A stretch of 64,000 nucleotides of DNA from Fischerella sp. PCC 9431 (GCF_000447295.1 NZ_KE650771.1:3545964-3609963), one strand, 5' to 3'. Positions 47,284 to 55,726 are shown, counted from the first letter of the stretch. Numbers and translations: made by a program. The notes: a model not told the origin generated them from the letters alone.

Positions 47284-49860
47284 CTATTCCCCAATCCCCA
47301 ATCCCCTATCCCCGATCATTGCTACTTGCGAAAGTGTTTCTAACCAAGGTGGAACTGATTTTGATTTGTTTTTGTCGGCGTCGGCGATATATCTTAGTAA
47401 TGGTTCGTGCTTTGATTTCAATAGTTCTTGTAAACTATCGACAATCTCTTTCAACGCCCTGGAAAAAGAAGATTTCACCTGTTTAGTTAACTGACTCACG
47501 TACTGTACTAAATGCAAACCAGCGCTGGCGGTGATTTCGTCTCGCAGGCGCAAAACGGCGATTTGATGATTAAATGGTCTGGGTGGAGTGGGAAATTGTT
47601 TATCAGGACTCCAATCTAAAATTTGCCCGTTGGGATGTTTCTCATCTTGACGCGCTAGGGGAAATAAAGCGTCGGCGTTGATGGCATGATTGTTATTAGC
47701 TAATCCACTATGATCGATAATTAATCTTTGCCATTTATTGGCTGGATCAACGGCGCGTAATAAGTTACGAAATAGACGGAGTTGATTTTTGCCAAAGTTG
47801 TCTTGAATGTACTTTTCGATGTCTGGCGAGAGGACAGAGTTAACTGTGTTACGTTCGTCAGCAACTTCGATCGCCAGCTTTTTGAAAAAATCAATTACTG
47901 CTTCGGTGGTGCGATCATGGGCGAAGCTTTGCATTTCTTGAATTGTTTGCACAAATGCAGAATAGAAATCATCGCTTTTTGTCGGAATACTATCTTCTAC
48001 TTCTTCGTCACCAAAAAAGCTGTCAGCTTTGGTGAGAGAAATTGTCCCATTTTTAGTGCGATCAAATAGTAATGTCCATTCACTCCATTCAAAGAAGATT
48101 TTATTAGTTAATTCGTCTTTGACAACATCACTGACAGCGACGCTATCCCGATTTTTTAATATGGGTTGCTTTTCTAATTCTTCTTGAAATTGTCTGTAAA
48201 TACTAACTAAATTTTCAATTCCTTGGCGCAGTTCAATAAATTTCGGGTTTTCTTCGACGGGGATATAAGCGGGTACTTGTTCGAGGAGAGTTTTTAAGTT
48301 GTCTTGGTCTTTTTGCAAAGCTTTGACGATTCTTTGAGTATCCTCAACAAGTTGTTTCAAACCATGTTGGGCGACATGATCTTTAATTAACGCCCGTAGT
48401 CTGCTGATTCCTCCGTCTTCTGCAAAGTCACCAAGTTGTTTTTGCAGAGTACTCGATGGCGGTAACATTTTACTGAGTTGTTGCCATTTTTCCCGCAGTT
48501 CCACTTCTGAGAGTTTGTTGGGGATGTCTAATTCTGGCAAAAACTCCGGTGAGGAAACCTGAATCAACGAAGAAAGTTCCGCGAGTTTAGCTAAACCGTG
48601 GAGTTGGGATAATAAAACTATATTTTTTTTCTCTGTGGTTAAATTACTGGCACTAGCAATGGTAAGTTGCAGAATACCGAGGTTTTCTAATATATCGGTT
48701 TCCGAAAGTAATGGTTCATCTACAAGTTCATCAAGGGCGCGTTCGTCACTTTGAGTTAGGGGAAGTTGATTGAAGCGTCCGACACCAACGATAATTCTAT
48801 CTCTTAAATCGTGTCCTTTGTCGCGTTCCAACATCGTGCGAATTTTTGAGGCGATCGCACCACCAGGATATCTACCGTTGAGTAACAACAGCAGAGTTTG
48901 CACGTCTCTGAGTTCCCGCAATGATAAAAAGGTATCCCGCACCCCGGAATCTGCGGAACCTAAACCGGGAAAGTCTAGCAAAACAAATTCGTTGGTTCCT
49001 TGCAGTCCAGATAAATCCCAGATTTCCTTTGATACTTCAACAGTAACATCAATGCGGCGAATCAAAGAAAAGCTTTTCTGTAAATCAACTGCTGATGGTT
49101 GAGCAAAATTTGTCCACGGTTGCGGTGGTGGTGGTAGTTGATCAAAGCTGAGTTCTAAGATATTCATGGGTGGTTCAGATAACCTCAGCCCTTTTTTGGC
49201 AGTAGTATGATCTATTTGGTAGCTTTTACCGCCGATAAATTTGCCGTAAGTATTGTAGGTACGCATATACACGACAATTTCGCGCAGTAGCGATCGCAGT
49301 TCTAAACTTTGCGTCTGATTCCAAGCTTGTTCGCACCATCTCAAGATTCCGTTGCTATCAACAATTGTTGTCGGGTGCAAATTTTTGAGATTAGTCAGCA
49401 AATCTAGAGATATTTCTGATGCTTTCGCCCGTGTTTCCACCTCCTGAAGCATAAACCGCAGACACTCTTTCACACCTTCATCGGAAAGATACTCAACGGT
49501 GTATTTCCCGACTTGGGTTGTTTGTAAATCTGGTTGTTGGCGCAAATGAATGGCGGTGACGTTCCCGGTAGTGGGGGTTTCACTGACTGGTAAAGCATCA
49601 GCGTAGCCGATGAGACTGCCAATCAATAAAGTTTTGCCACTACTAAATTCACCCATAACGCCGATTTTTACAGGCGAAGAGGCAATATCTACTACTCGTT
49701 GAGCAGATTCTTTTAAACTTTGAATGTTTTCATGTATACTTTGAGGAAACCAGCTTTCCTGGGGAGGCGGGTTTTGTGAGACTAACTCCAAGCTTTGGAG
49801 AACAGATTCCCCATATTCTTTGTAACAGCTCAGTTGTGCGATCGCCATGTCACTCTTCAT
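47284..49860 (-). CDS. Dynamin-like large GTPase (SrfC-like architecture)
   Basis: 858 residues. G1 GEFSSGKT (residues 70-77), G2 threonine in SETPTTGNVTAI, G3 LLDFPGLGSADSG, and a degenerate G4 (VGVGRFNQLP) with no canonical T/NKxD. Long helical middle and C-terminal parts follow, as in bacterial dynamins and clamp-like GTPases; no membrane span is evident. The start at 49860 has GGAG five bases upstream. The last eleven residues ([11 protein letters not shown]) and the stop codon are supplied by the GGGGATT heptamer repeat, so the original C-terminus has been replaced or extended. First gene of the three-gene unit. Confidence 0.88.
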   Translation of the reverse strand: MKSDMAIAQLSCYKEYGESVLQSLELVSQNPPPQESWFPQSIHENIQSLKESAQRVVDIASSPVKIGVMGEFSSGKTLLIGSLIGYADALPVSETPTTGNVTAIHLRQQPDLQTTQVGKYTVEYLSDEGVKECLRFMLQEVETRAKASEISLDLLTNLKNLHPTTIVDSNGILRWCEQAWNQTQSLELRSLLREIVVYMRTYNTYGKFIGGKSYQIDHTTAKKGLRLSEPPMNILELSFDQLPPPPQPWTNFAQPSAVDLQKSFSLIRRIDVTVEVSKEIWDLSGLQGTNEFVLLDFPGLGSADSGVRDTFLSLRELRDVQTLLLLLNGRYPGGAIASKIRTMLERDKGHDLRDRIIVGVGRFNQLPLTQSDERALDELVDEPLLSETDILENLGILQLTIASASNLTTEKKNIVLLSQLHGLAKLAELSSLIQVSSPEFLPELDIPNKLSEVELREKWQQLSKMLPPSSTLQKQLGDFAEDGGISRLRALIKDHVAQHGLKQLVEDTQRIVKALQKDQDNLKTLLEQVPAYIPVEENPKFIELRQGIENLVSIYRQFQEELEKQPILKNRDSVAVSDVVKDELTNKIFFEWSEWTLLFDRTKNGTISLTKADSFFGDEEVEDSIPTKSDDFYSAFVQTIQEMQSFAHDRTTEAVIDFFKKLAIEVADERNTVNSVLSPDIEKYIQDNFGKNQLRLFRNLLRAVDPANKWQRLIIDHSGLANNNHAINADALFPLARQDEKHPNGQILDWSPDKQFPTPPRPFNHQIAVLRLRDEITASAGLHLVQYVSQLTKQVKSSFSRALKEIVDSLQELLKSKHEPLLRYIADADKNKSKSVPPWLETLSQVAMIGDRGLGIGE

Positions 49861-49940
49861 ACTTACTCCAGTAAATTAGGGGATCGGGGAAGGTGGGGTC
49901 TCCTTTGGGGGAAGGTGGGGTCCCCTCTGGGGATAAGCTA

Positions 49941-50079
49941 CGTTGTACATACAAATCCTCTGATCCCCCTAAATCCCCCTTAAAAAGGGGGACTTTGATT
50001 CTGTTTCCCCCCTTTTCAAGGGGGGTTAGGGGGGATCGAAACGCTACTAGGCAACTTTATAAGACTTGTGTGTACACCG
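49941..50079. mobile_element. MITE-like element A1, TA target
   Basis: 139 bases. Left end CGTTGTACATACAAATC and right end GACTTGTGTGTACACCG are imperfect inverted repeats, flanked by TA on both sides. The interior is a palindrome of CCCCC/GGGGG blocks (GATCCCCCTAAATCCCCC and its complement). It shares its ends with elements A2 and A3. Such TA-flanked ends fit the IS630/mariner group. Confidence 0.7.
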
Positions 50080-50353
50080 TAGCTGGGGATAAGGGGGAAA
50101 GGGATCGGGGATAAGAGTGTAAGACAAATAATTGTCAATTGATGTTATCTATCCACACTCCTACATCCCCTACACCCTTACACCCTCATACCCCTACACC
50201 CCTTTCTTTACAGCAATAGTCATAGTTATAGCCTGTTTTTTAATCAAAGAAGTCTAGCAGTTTGTTCGTGACAATTGTTTCCAAATTGCAAAACTTTGTA
50301 GAAATTTGCTTGACCTCTCCCCTGGCTAAAGCCGAGGGGATTCTAAACTGTTG

Positions 50354-51643
50354 CTACAAGGGAGGCGTTGCATCCATCCCTCTGCGCTTTTTAGTTTTGG
50401 TTTCCCAGATGCGAAATCTGGTAGCGAGGGTCAAAACTCGCCTACAGACCTTGACTAGATTGAGTCCTAGTTGTGTCTCTACTTTGCGAAGAATATTCGC
50501 CGCGCCGTTTAAATCAGCGTTGATTAGCTGTCCTTTGGCTGTTCGATACATCCCACGCTTAACTCGTTTCCCGCTTGGTGTCCACCCTTCAGGTTTTGCG
50601 CCGAAAGTAGGTAGAAAATCGCCGTCTAGAAAACTAGTGTTGCTGGTGTAGGATTCCTCGGTTTCAACAAATTTGATACGATATTCTTCACACAGTTGTT
50701 TAACTCGTTCTTTGAGTTTGGCAGTAGGTATCTGCACAAAAGATTGAGTTGTCTGACCCAAGGTTGCTTGTTGTCGTTGACCTTGGTTCCACCCAAAAAC
50801 AACAACACCAATTTGGTGTTTGATGCAACGGTCAACAACCAATCTTGCAGCTTTGTTAACCGCGTCTCTGATTTGGCGATTACGTTTCTCAGTGATGTGG
50901 GCTAATTGGTCATCCCAGTAGCCGTGTGGTTTACCTTCTTTGAGTGTGGAAACACGCTTGTTGTACCACTGATTGAGAGACTTAACTTTGCGACCATCAA
51001 CGATAAAACTAGTGCCAACGTTAGAAACGCAACTTAGCCAGTTGTTAATACCTGGGTCAATTGCCAAAGCGTTATTTGGGTTGAGGTAGTATCGCGGAAC
51101 GGATTCTTTTTTGTAGACAAACTCAGCGTAGAAACATTGATTTCTAGGCAGTATTCGCAACTCTTTTATATTCTCAAACTCCAAGTTAGAAGGCATTGGA
51201 ATTGTGAAACTATCCAGATTGAACCAACGTTTAACAGTGTTCCCCAAAGGAATCTTGATGTTGTTACCAACAAGTTTCAATGCTTGTTTTGGATATGTCA
51301 CCAAAGCATATCCCGCACCTTTACGGTACTTAGGAAGCTTGGGCTGAAAGTGCAATTCACCTTTGCTGTACTTCTTGTTTAATTCTTTGAACGATTTAAA
51401 AGACTCCCAGACAGACATTAATACTTGTTGCGCTGCCTGAGAATGTAGCACTTGATAATGCTTGTTTGTCTTGTACTCGTTAATCAAATCAAACTTGCCA
51501 ATCAACTTGCCAGTCTTGAAATATAGTTGACGGGCATAGTAGATACCGCAATTTGTCAGTTTGTGAGATTCTGAACAAATAAACTCAAGTACTGCCCTTA
51601 ATTCAGTATTTGAATTAATTAGATTTTGCTGGCATCCGTACAA
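50354..51643 (-). CDS. tnpB: TnpB-like protein of IS605 family, atypical RuvC site
   Basis: 429 residues. N-terminal KLYGCQQNLI and helical part, then KALKLVGNNIKIPLG-type wedge region, then RuvC: NALAIDPGINNWLSCV (first Asp) and LINADLNGAANILRK (last Asp). The usual Glu (IVxEDL) is replaced: VVVFGWNQGQ. The region that normally holds the four-Cys zinc finger reads YTSNTSFLDGDFLPTFGAKP and has none. TnpB proteins are RNA-guided nucleases of transposons; this one may use another Glu (VETEESYTS) or be inactive. AAGGAGGGG lies nine bases before TTG 51643, so this start is preferred over 51700, which would translate through it. Confidence 0.8.
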   Translation of the reverse strand: MYGCQQNLINSNTELRAVLEFICSESHKLTNCGIYYARQLYFKTGKLIGKFDLINEYKTNKHYQVLHSQAAQQVLMSVWESFKSFKELNKKYSKGELHFQPKLPKYRKGAGYALVTYPKQALKLVGNNIKIPLGNTVKRWFNLDSFTIPMPSNLEFENIKELRILPRNQCFYAEFVYKKESVPRYYLNPNNALAIDPGINNWLSCVSNVGTSFIVDGRKVKSLNQWYNKRVSTLKEGKPHGYWDDQLAHITEKRNRQIRDAVNKAARLVVDRCIKHQIGVVVFGWNQGQRQQATLGQTTQSFVQIPTAKLKERVKQLCEEYRIKFVETEESYTSNTSFLDGDFLPTFGAKPEGWTPSGKRVKRGMYRTAKGQLINADLNGAANILRKVETQLGLNLVKVCRRVLTLATRFRIWETKTKKRRGMDATPPL

Positions 51644-51706
51644 CTTGCTTTTCCCCTCCTTATTATGCTCATGCGTAGCATAGGCGTATATCATAAACAA
51701 TTCAAT

Positions 51707-51865
51707 ATGAGAGATACAAGTTATGGAGAGAAGAAGGAAAAGTTAAATTTGACTGTTACACCTACGGTTAAAAAATGGCTTAAGCAACAACAAAAACTAT
51801 TAGGGGCTACAAGCCTGTCTGATACTTTAGAGAAAATGTCAAGACTGGAGCAGGCGCTTGATTAA
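51707..51865 (+). CDS. Small protein divergent from tnpB, ribbon-helix-helix-like
   Basis: 52 residues: KEKLNLTVTPTVKKWLKQQQ, then LLGATSLSDTLEKMSRLEQA. This looks like a ribbon-helix-helix DNA-binding protein (short strand, then two helices). ATG 51707 is chosen; the frame upstream overlaps the tnpB start. Divergent arrangement with a palindrome TATGCT...AGCATA (51663-51681) between the two suggests it may repress tnpB. Confidence 0.55.
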   Translation: MRDTSYGEKKEKLNLTVTPTVKKWLKQQQKLLGATSLSDTLEKMSRLEQALD

Positions 51866-52035
51866 TCCTGCGCTGGCAGCTTTCATCCCTCCTCTAAAAC
51901 AGAGAGGGTTTTCAGCCTGCTGTCCTTATAAATTTGTAGAAGCAGGCGCGTGTTTTGATATTGTTTTTCATGAAAAAATTATATGAGCGCCTAACGCACC
52001 ATGATCACGGCTTTGGTGTGCGATCGCGAAGTTAT

Positions 52036-52133
52036 ATCTTGCACCAACTTTCCGTCCCCCCAAGAAATAAATTTCACAGGTTAATAGCCAAAGTTAGATA
52101 AATCTGACTAGGAAAGTCTTTGAGTCCGTTTCA
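52036..52133. repeat. Family B repeat, partial copy
   Basis: About 93 bases from CTTGCACCAACTTTCCGTCC to TTTGAGTCCGTT, differing from the second copy (52268-52360) at only four positions. The right half of the element is missing here. Just after it is a GAGACGCGA/TCGCGTCTC hairpin (52198-52219). Confidence 0.85.
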
Positions 52134-52263
52134 ATTTATCCCGATTCAAAAAATGTTTGCGACACATTCAGAATATGAGACGCGATCATCTGGATATGAG
52201 ACGCGATAAATCGCGTCTCTACAACAAAATTTATCTGTCGCATTCTTTTTTCAAATTGCTATC

Positions 52264-52427
52264 ATCTCTTGCACCAACTTTCCGTCCCGCCAAGAAATAA
52301 ATTTCACAGGCTAATAGCCAAAGTCAGATAAATCTGACTAAGAAAGTCTTTGAGTCCGTTGAAACGGACTTGTGCTATTAGCCTGAGAATTAATTCTCAG
52401 GCGGGATATGGGGTAAGTGCAAGATCT
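52264..52427. repeat. Family B repeat, complete copy
   Basis: Bounded by CTTGCACC and GGTAAGTGCAAG in inverted orientation. Contains a chain of hairpins: AGTCAGATAAATCTGACT, GTCCGTTGAAACGGAC and GCCTGAGAATTAATTCTCAGGC. It ends 36 bases before the first CRISPR repeat. The hairpin chain suggests a non-autonomous mobile element. Confidence 0.75.
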
Positions 52428-52462
52428 AAGATTAGCAACATTTGCTTGCGAGACGGGTCAGT

Positions 52463-53826
52463 GTTTTAGTCCCCTTTCGGGGTTTTGCGAGTTAGAAACC
52501 CGTTTCTGGGCTATAAGCATATGCACTTGTGATAGTTTCAATCCCCTTTCGGGGTTTTGCGAGTTAGAAACTATCAGCACCCAAGACTGGGTCAGGTTAT
52601 TGTCGTCGGTTTCAATCCCCTTTCGGGGTTTTGCGAGTTAGAAACCCTCCTGGGATGACTACAAAAAAGCTTTAGGCTAGAGTTTCAATCCCCTTTCGGG
52701 GTTTTGCGAGTTAGAAACTCTCTGGCAACTGAGCGATGTTTACGCTCATGCCACCGTTTCAATCCCCTTTCGGGGTTTTGCGAGTTAGAAACTTGAGCAA
52801 GTCGAAAAAATGATTGAGCAGTATAAAGTTTCAATCCCCTTTCGGGGTTTTGCGAGTTAGAAACTTGTTGGTGTTAAGGCATCAATAGATGCCGACTTCT
52901 AGGTTTCAATCCCCTTTCGGGGTTTTGCGAGTTAGAAACCTGATGAGGTGTACATCATTAGAACAGGAATAGAAACCGTTTCAATCCCCTTTCGGGGTTT
53001 TGCGAGTTAGAAACCAAAATTTAGGTATAACAGGAGTTGGAGGAGATTTTGTGTTTCAATCCCCTTTCGGGGTTTTGCGAGTTAGAAACTTGGATTGTGG
53101 CAAATTCAGTGGGTAGGGCCACTGAAACGTTTCAATCCCCTTTCGGGGTTTTGCGAGTTAGAAACGAATTGTTCGAGTCATTGATTTTAGCCTTTCTTTT
53201 CTGTTTCAATCCCCTTTCGGGGTTTTGCGAGTTAGAAACATAAATAATTCGTTCGACACATTAATTTGAGGGTTGTTTCAATCCCCTTTCGGGGTTTTGC
53301 GAGTTAGAAACCGAGGCTTTAGCCAGAAGAATTGAAGGGATAGAAGTTTCAATCCCCTTTCGGGGTTTTGCGAGTTAGAAACAAAAATATTCGACATTTT
53401 TAATGGCTATAAGCGCATGTTTCAATCCCCTTTCGGGGTTTTGCGAGTTAGAAACTTTTATCAGTAGCTTTGGATTGCGTCATAACGAGATTGGTTTCAA
53501 TCCCCTTTCGGGGTTTTGCGAGTTAGAAACTCTAGAATTCGTTCCGGGTATTCCGGGTAGTTCCTGTTTCAATCCCCTTTCGGGGTTTTGCGAGTTAGAA
53601 ACTTTATCAGATTTTGGTGGTGTTGAAGCGTTTAACAATGCGTTTCAATCCCCTTTCGGGGTTTTGCGAGTTAGAAACGAGAATATCCAACAGTCAATCG
53701 AAAAAATCATCGAAAGTTTCAATCCCCTTTCGGGGTTTTGCGAGTTAGAAACCTCAAAGTTTGTTGGCGTCTATATATAAGGGACTAACGTTTCAATCCC
53801 CTTTCGGGGTTTTGCGAGTTAGAAAC
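52463..53826 (-). CRISPR. CRISPR array, 19 repeats of 37 bases and 18 spacers
   Basis: Repeats start at 52463, 52535, 52609, 52682, 52756, 52828, 52903, 52978, 53053, 53129, 53203, 53275, 53346, 53419, 53494, 53566, 53642, 53716 and 53790. The plus-strand unit begins GTTTCAATCC, has a CCCCTTTCGGGG stem and ends GTTAGAAAC. Spacers are 34-39 bases and none repeats. The repeat at 52463 is degenerate (GTTTTAGT at its edge); all others are identical. On the minus strand the repeat ends GGGGATTGAAAC, the usual cyanobacterial crRNA handle, so transcription is right to left with the leader beyond 53826. There are no cas genes in the window. Confidence 0.98.
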
Positions 53827-54060
53827 CCTACCATACTGAAACTGTTGCAGAGTAAGCATTCTGGGAACGATTTTGGCAGGTCTCAAAAATAAGTCTATTT
53901 CAGCCCATCTTATTGCAAGTAAATTGCAACTTCCCAGATATTGAAAACGCTGTAATTATTAACTTGTCTAGGTTCTGGGGATTTTGGCAGACCTCCAGGG
54001 TTTTTGACCCCGCTTAGACGCGCCAAAAATCTCATACATTCAGGGTAATACTAGCTTGAT
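53827..54060 (-). promoter_or_regulatory. Probable CRISPR leader
   Basis: Adjoins the end opposite to the degenerate repeat. It contains two related TTTTGGCAG-CCTC boxes (53872-53886 and 53980-53997), a CCAGGGTTTTTGACCCCG segment and CGCGCCAAAAATCTC, features seen near cyanobacterial arrays. Orientation is inferred from repeat degeneration and handle sequence. Confidence 0.6.
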
Positions 54061-54181
54061 GTTATTGTCAAGATTTTGACTAATTGTCACACCCGCACCT
54101 CTTAAGGGGAAGTTTTATGGAAAGGGCAAGGCGATCAACAGCAATATCTTTAGTATTCTAGCGTTTTCTCCCCGTTAGCTA

Positions 54182-54385
54182 CGGTGTACACACAAATCCA
54201 GGTTGAGCGCATATGTACGCCTCGGAATAAATTCCGAGTCTCATAGCGCAAGTCCTCTGAAGAGGACTCATAGAGAAATTCGATTTAGTCCATGAAGTGG
54301 ACTTAAGCTATTAGCCTGGAACTTTAGTTCTAGGCGGGATATTGGTTCAGCTTGAAGATTTTCGACTTGACTTGTGTGTACACCG
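54182..54385. mobile_element. MITE-like element A2, TA target
   Basis: 204 bases with ends CGGTGTACACACAAATC and GACTTGTGTGTACACCG, flanked by TA. The interior has four hairpins: CTCGGAATAAATTCCGAG, AGTCCTCTGAAGAGGACT, AGTCCATGAAGTGGACT and GCCTGGAACTTTAGTTCTAGGC. The same core is in A3. Confidence 0.75.
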
Positions 54386-54577
54386 TAGGTTCTCTTCATT
54401 GATCAGAGGCGATCGCACAAACACGAAATTGACGATTCTTAAGCCTATCCCTTTGAGGAGTGTGATCAGCCTCTGTAACATATCCAGTAACTATTGTGAT
54501 ATAAATAATATTTAAAAGTACAAAATAATATCTAATTAGCTATTGCCAATAATAATAATTCGTATTAATATACAAAT

Positions 54578-54618
54578 AAGAGAGGCGCTCCCACCTGCAA
54601 GTAGACAACGCCTCTCTT
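54578..54618. repeat. Hairpin upstream of the small gene at 54649
   Basis: 10-base perfect stem AAGAGAGGCG / CGCCTCTCTT around a 21-base loop. It lies 31 bases before the start codon and might act in the 5' leader. Confidence 0.5.
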
Positions 54619-54648
54619 ACCCAACCTTCATTAAAGGTCTTATTAAAT

Positions 54649-54864
54649 ATGATGCCACAACCGATTCTTTGTCAAACACCCACAAGAGGTTTGTTAAATT
54701 TAACTCACGCTCGTCAAATCCGATTTTGTGATGTTTATTTGCAGAGGTCGTGGCAATTTATTTGTTTTATTACCTGGAATAATGGCGATGAGCAAACCTT
54801 TGACGGTAAAGACGCCAAAGCGATCGCTCAAACGATGAACAAAATTAGCCAAACTAAATCTTGA
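54649..54864 (+). CDS. Small conserved-looking protein, unknown
   Basis: 71 residues. The core ILCQTPTRGLLNLTHARQIR, then QFICFITWNNGDEQTFDGKD and AKAIAQTMNKI has the look of a small cyanobacterial family with a Trp-Asn-Gly-Asp beta hairpin. Two ATGs in a row (54649, 54652) and AAAGG upstream. No function known. It lies among mobile elements. Confidence 0.55.
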   Translation: MMPQPILCQTPTRGLLNLTHARQIRFCDVYLQRSWQFICFITWNNGDEQTFDGKDAKAIAQTMNKISQTKS

Positions 54865-54885
54865 GCCAGCCTTAGCTTAACTGAT

Positions 54886-54934
54886 ATCTTCCACCAAGCT
54901 CATATTCCGGCGGGATATGGGGTTAGTGGAAGAT
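54886..54934. repeat. Minimal family B remnant
   Basis: 49 bases bounded by perfect inverted ATCTTCCAC and GTGGAAGAT. The interior keeps GGCGGGATATGGGGTTA as in the right arm of the complete copy at 52264-52427. Looks like an internally deleted element. Confidence 0.65.
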
Positions 54935-54980
54935 GTAAGGTCACAAAAATCTCTTATTCATAGATAAATCACGACACTTG

Positions 54981-55150
54981 GAGCAATTGTTGTAACGTTA
55001 GTTGATAACATTGTTCCATTCATAGATAACATCGTAACAATTGGGGCAATTGTTACAACCTTACTTATTAATGTTGTTCCATTAATAGATAACATCGTAA
55101 CAATTGGGTCAATTGTTACGACCTTACTTATGAATGAGACGACATTTGCC
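54981..55150. repeat. 63-base tandem repeat with palindromes, open on both strands
   Basis: About 2.5 units; full units start at 55016 and 55079. Each contains GTAACAATTG-GG-CAATTGTTAC, a long palindrome. The minus strand has an 89-codon open frame (54958-55227), and the plus strand also encodes an open repetitive peptide (IVTIGAIVTTLL-like). Either or neither may be a gene; no ribosome binding site supports one. Confidence 0.7.
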
Positions 55151-55212
55151 CCAAATGTTAAAACAATAGTGACAAAGAAAAAATTTAGATCCCCTCGCAA
55201 GTTCCTATACTT

Positions 55213-55555
55213 TGGGTGTACACACAAATCTTGGTGCAGTATTTATCCCGCCTCGGAATAAATTCCGAGTCTAATAGCGAAAGTCCTCTAAAGAGGACTC
55301 ATAGAGAAATTCGATTTAAGTAGAACAGGTTAAATAATTAAAGGCTCGTAGTGAGAACTTTAGTTCTCAAAAAAGGACTAAAGTCCTTACTACGAACTGA
55401 ATCCGAGTCTTTTACATTACTTAACATAGTTTGGTTTTTTCAAGTCGTTCTACTTAGTCCACTTGAGTGGACTTAAGCTATTAGCCTGGAACTTTAGTTC
55501 TAGGCGGGATATTGGTTCAACTTGAAGATTTTCGACTTGACTTTTGTGTACACCG
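55213..55555. mobile_element. MITE-like element A3, interrupted by another insertion
   Basis: The left end (GGGTGTACACACAAATC) is slightly decayed; the right end (CTTTTGTGTACACCG) is followed by TA. It has the same hairpin core as A2 but is split by a 136-base insertion at 55319-55454. Confidence 0.75.
55319..55454. mobile_element. Nested 136-base insertion with TA duplication
   Basis: Begins AGTAGAACAGG and ends CGTTCTACT (8-base inverted ends AGTAGAAC/GTTCTACT), flanked by TA on both sides. The uninterrupted sequence in A2 (GATTTAGTCC at 54281-54290) shows exactly one TA there, which proves the insertion. The inner part carries a GTAGTGAG...CTTACTAC palindrome as at 38656. Confidence 0.82.
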
Positions 55556-55726
55556 TAGTTGCAAAGGGAGGGTCTTTGTATGCGTCTTCATATTAAATCA
55601 GTATTAGGTTGAAAAACTAGTGAAAACAAATACAAACTTTTGGAAAATCTAGTGATTTTCCTGAGCCATAATCTAGTCTTTCTAAGCCAAGCTAATACTG
55701 TAATAACTTACAGGGTGTGTAAATTT

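Larger units (their letters stand above)
50310..51925 (-). mobile_element. IS605-type element carrying tnpB without tnpA
   Basis: Contains a tnpB-like gene and a small divergent gene. A hairpin of CCCCTGGC-TAAA-GCCGAGGGG type (50319-50339) after the tnpB stop could be the right end and part of a guide RNA. A second hairpin (51887-51908, CCCTCCTCT/AGAGAGGG) fits the left end. No Y1 transposase gene is present, so movement would need one in trans. The ends are approximate. Confidence 0.55.

Noticed and set aside
46894-47494. Several open frames of 87-173 codons on both strands between the dynamin-like and actin-like genes
   Set aside because: They are translations of the 7- and 9-base tandem repeats (strings such as GIGDWGMGIGDWG and [11 protein letters not shown]) with no start signals.
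52417-53780. Open frames of 68-125 codons with repeating NPLSGFCELET
   Set aside because: They are translations of the CRISPR repeats and spacers.
53827-54177. A further spacer or repeat beyond 53826
   Set aside because: No repeat-like sequence follows; the unique sequence and boxes fit a leader.
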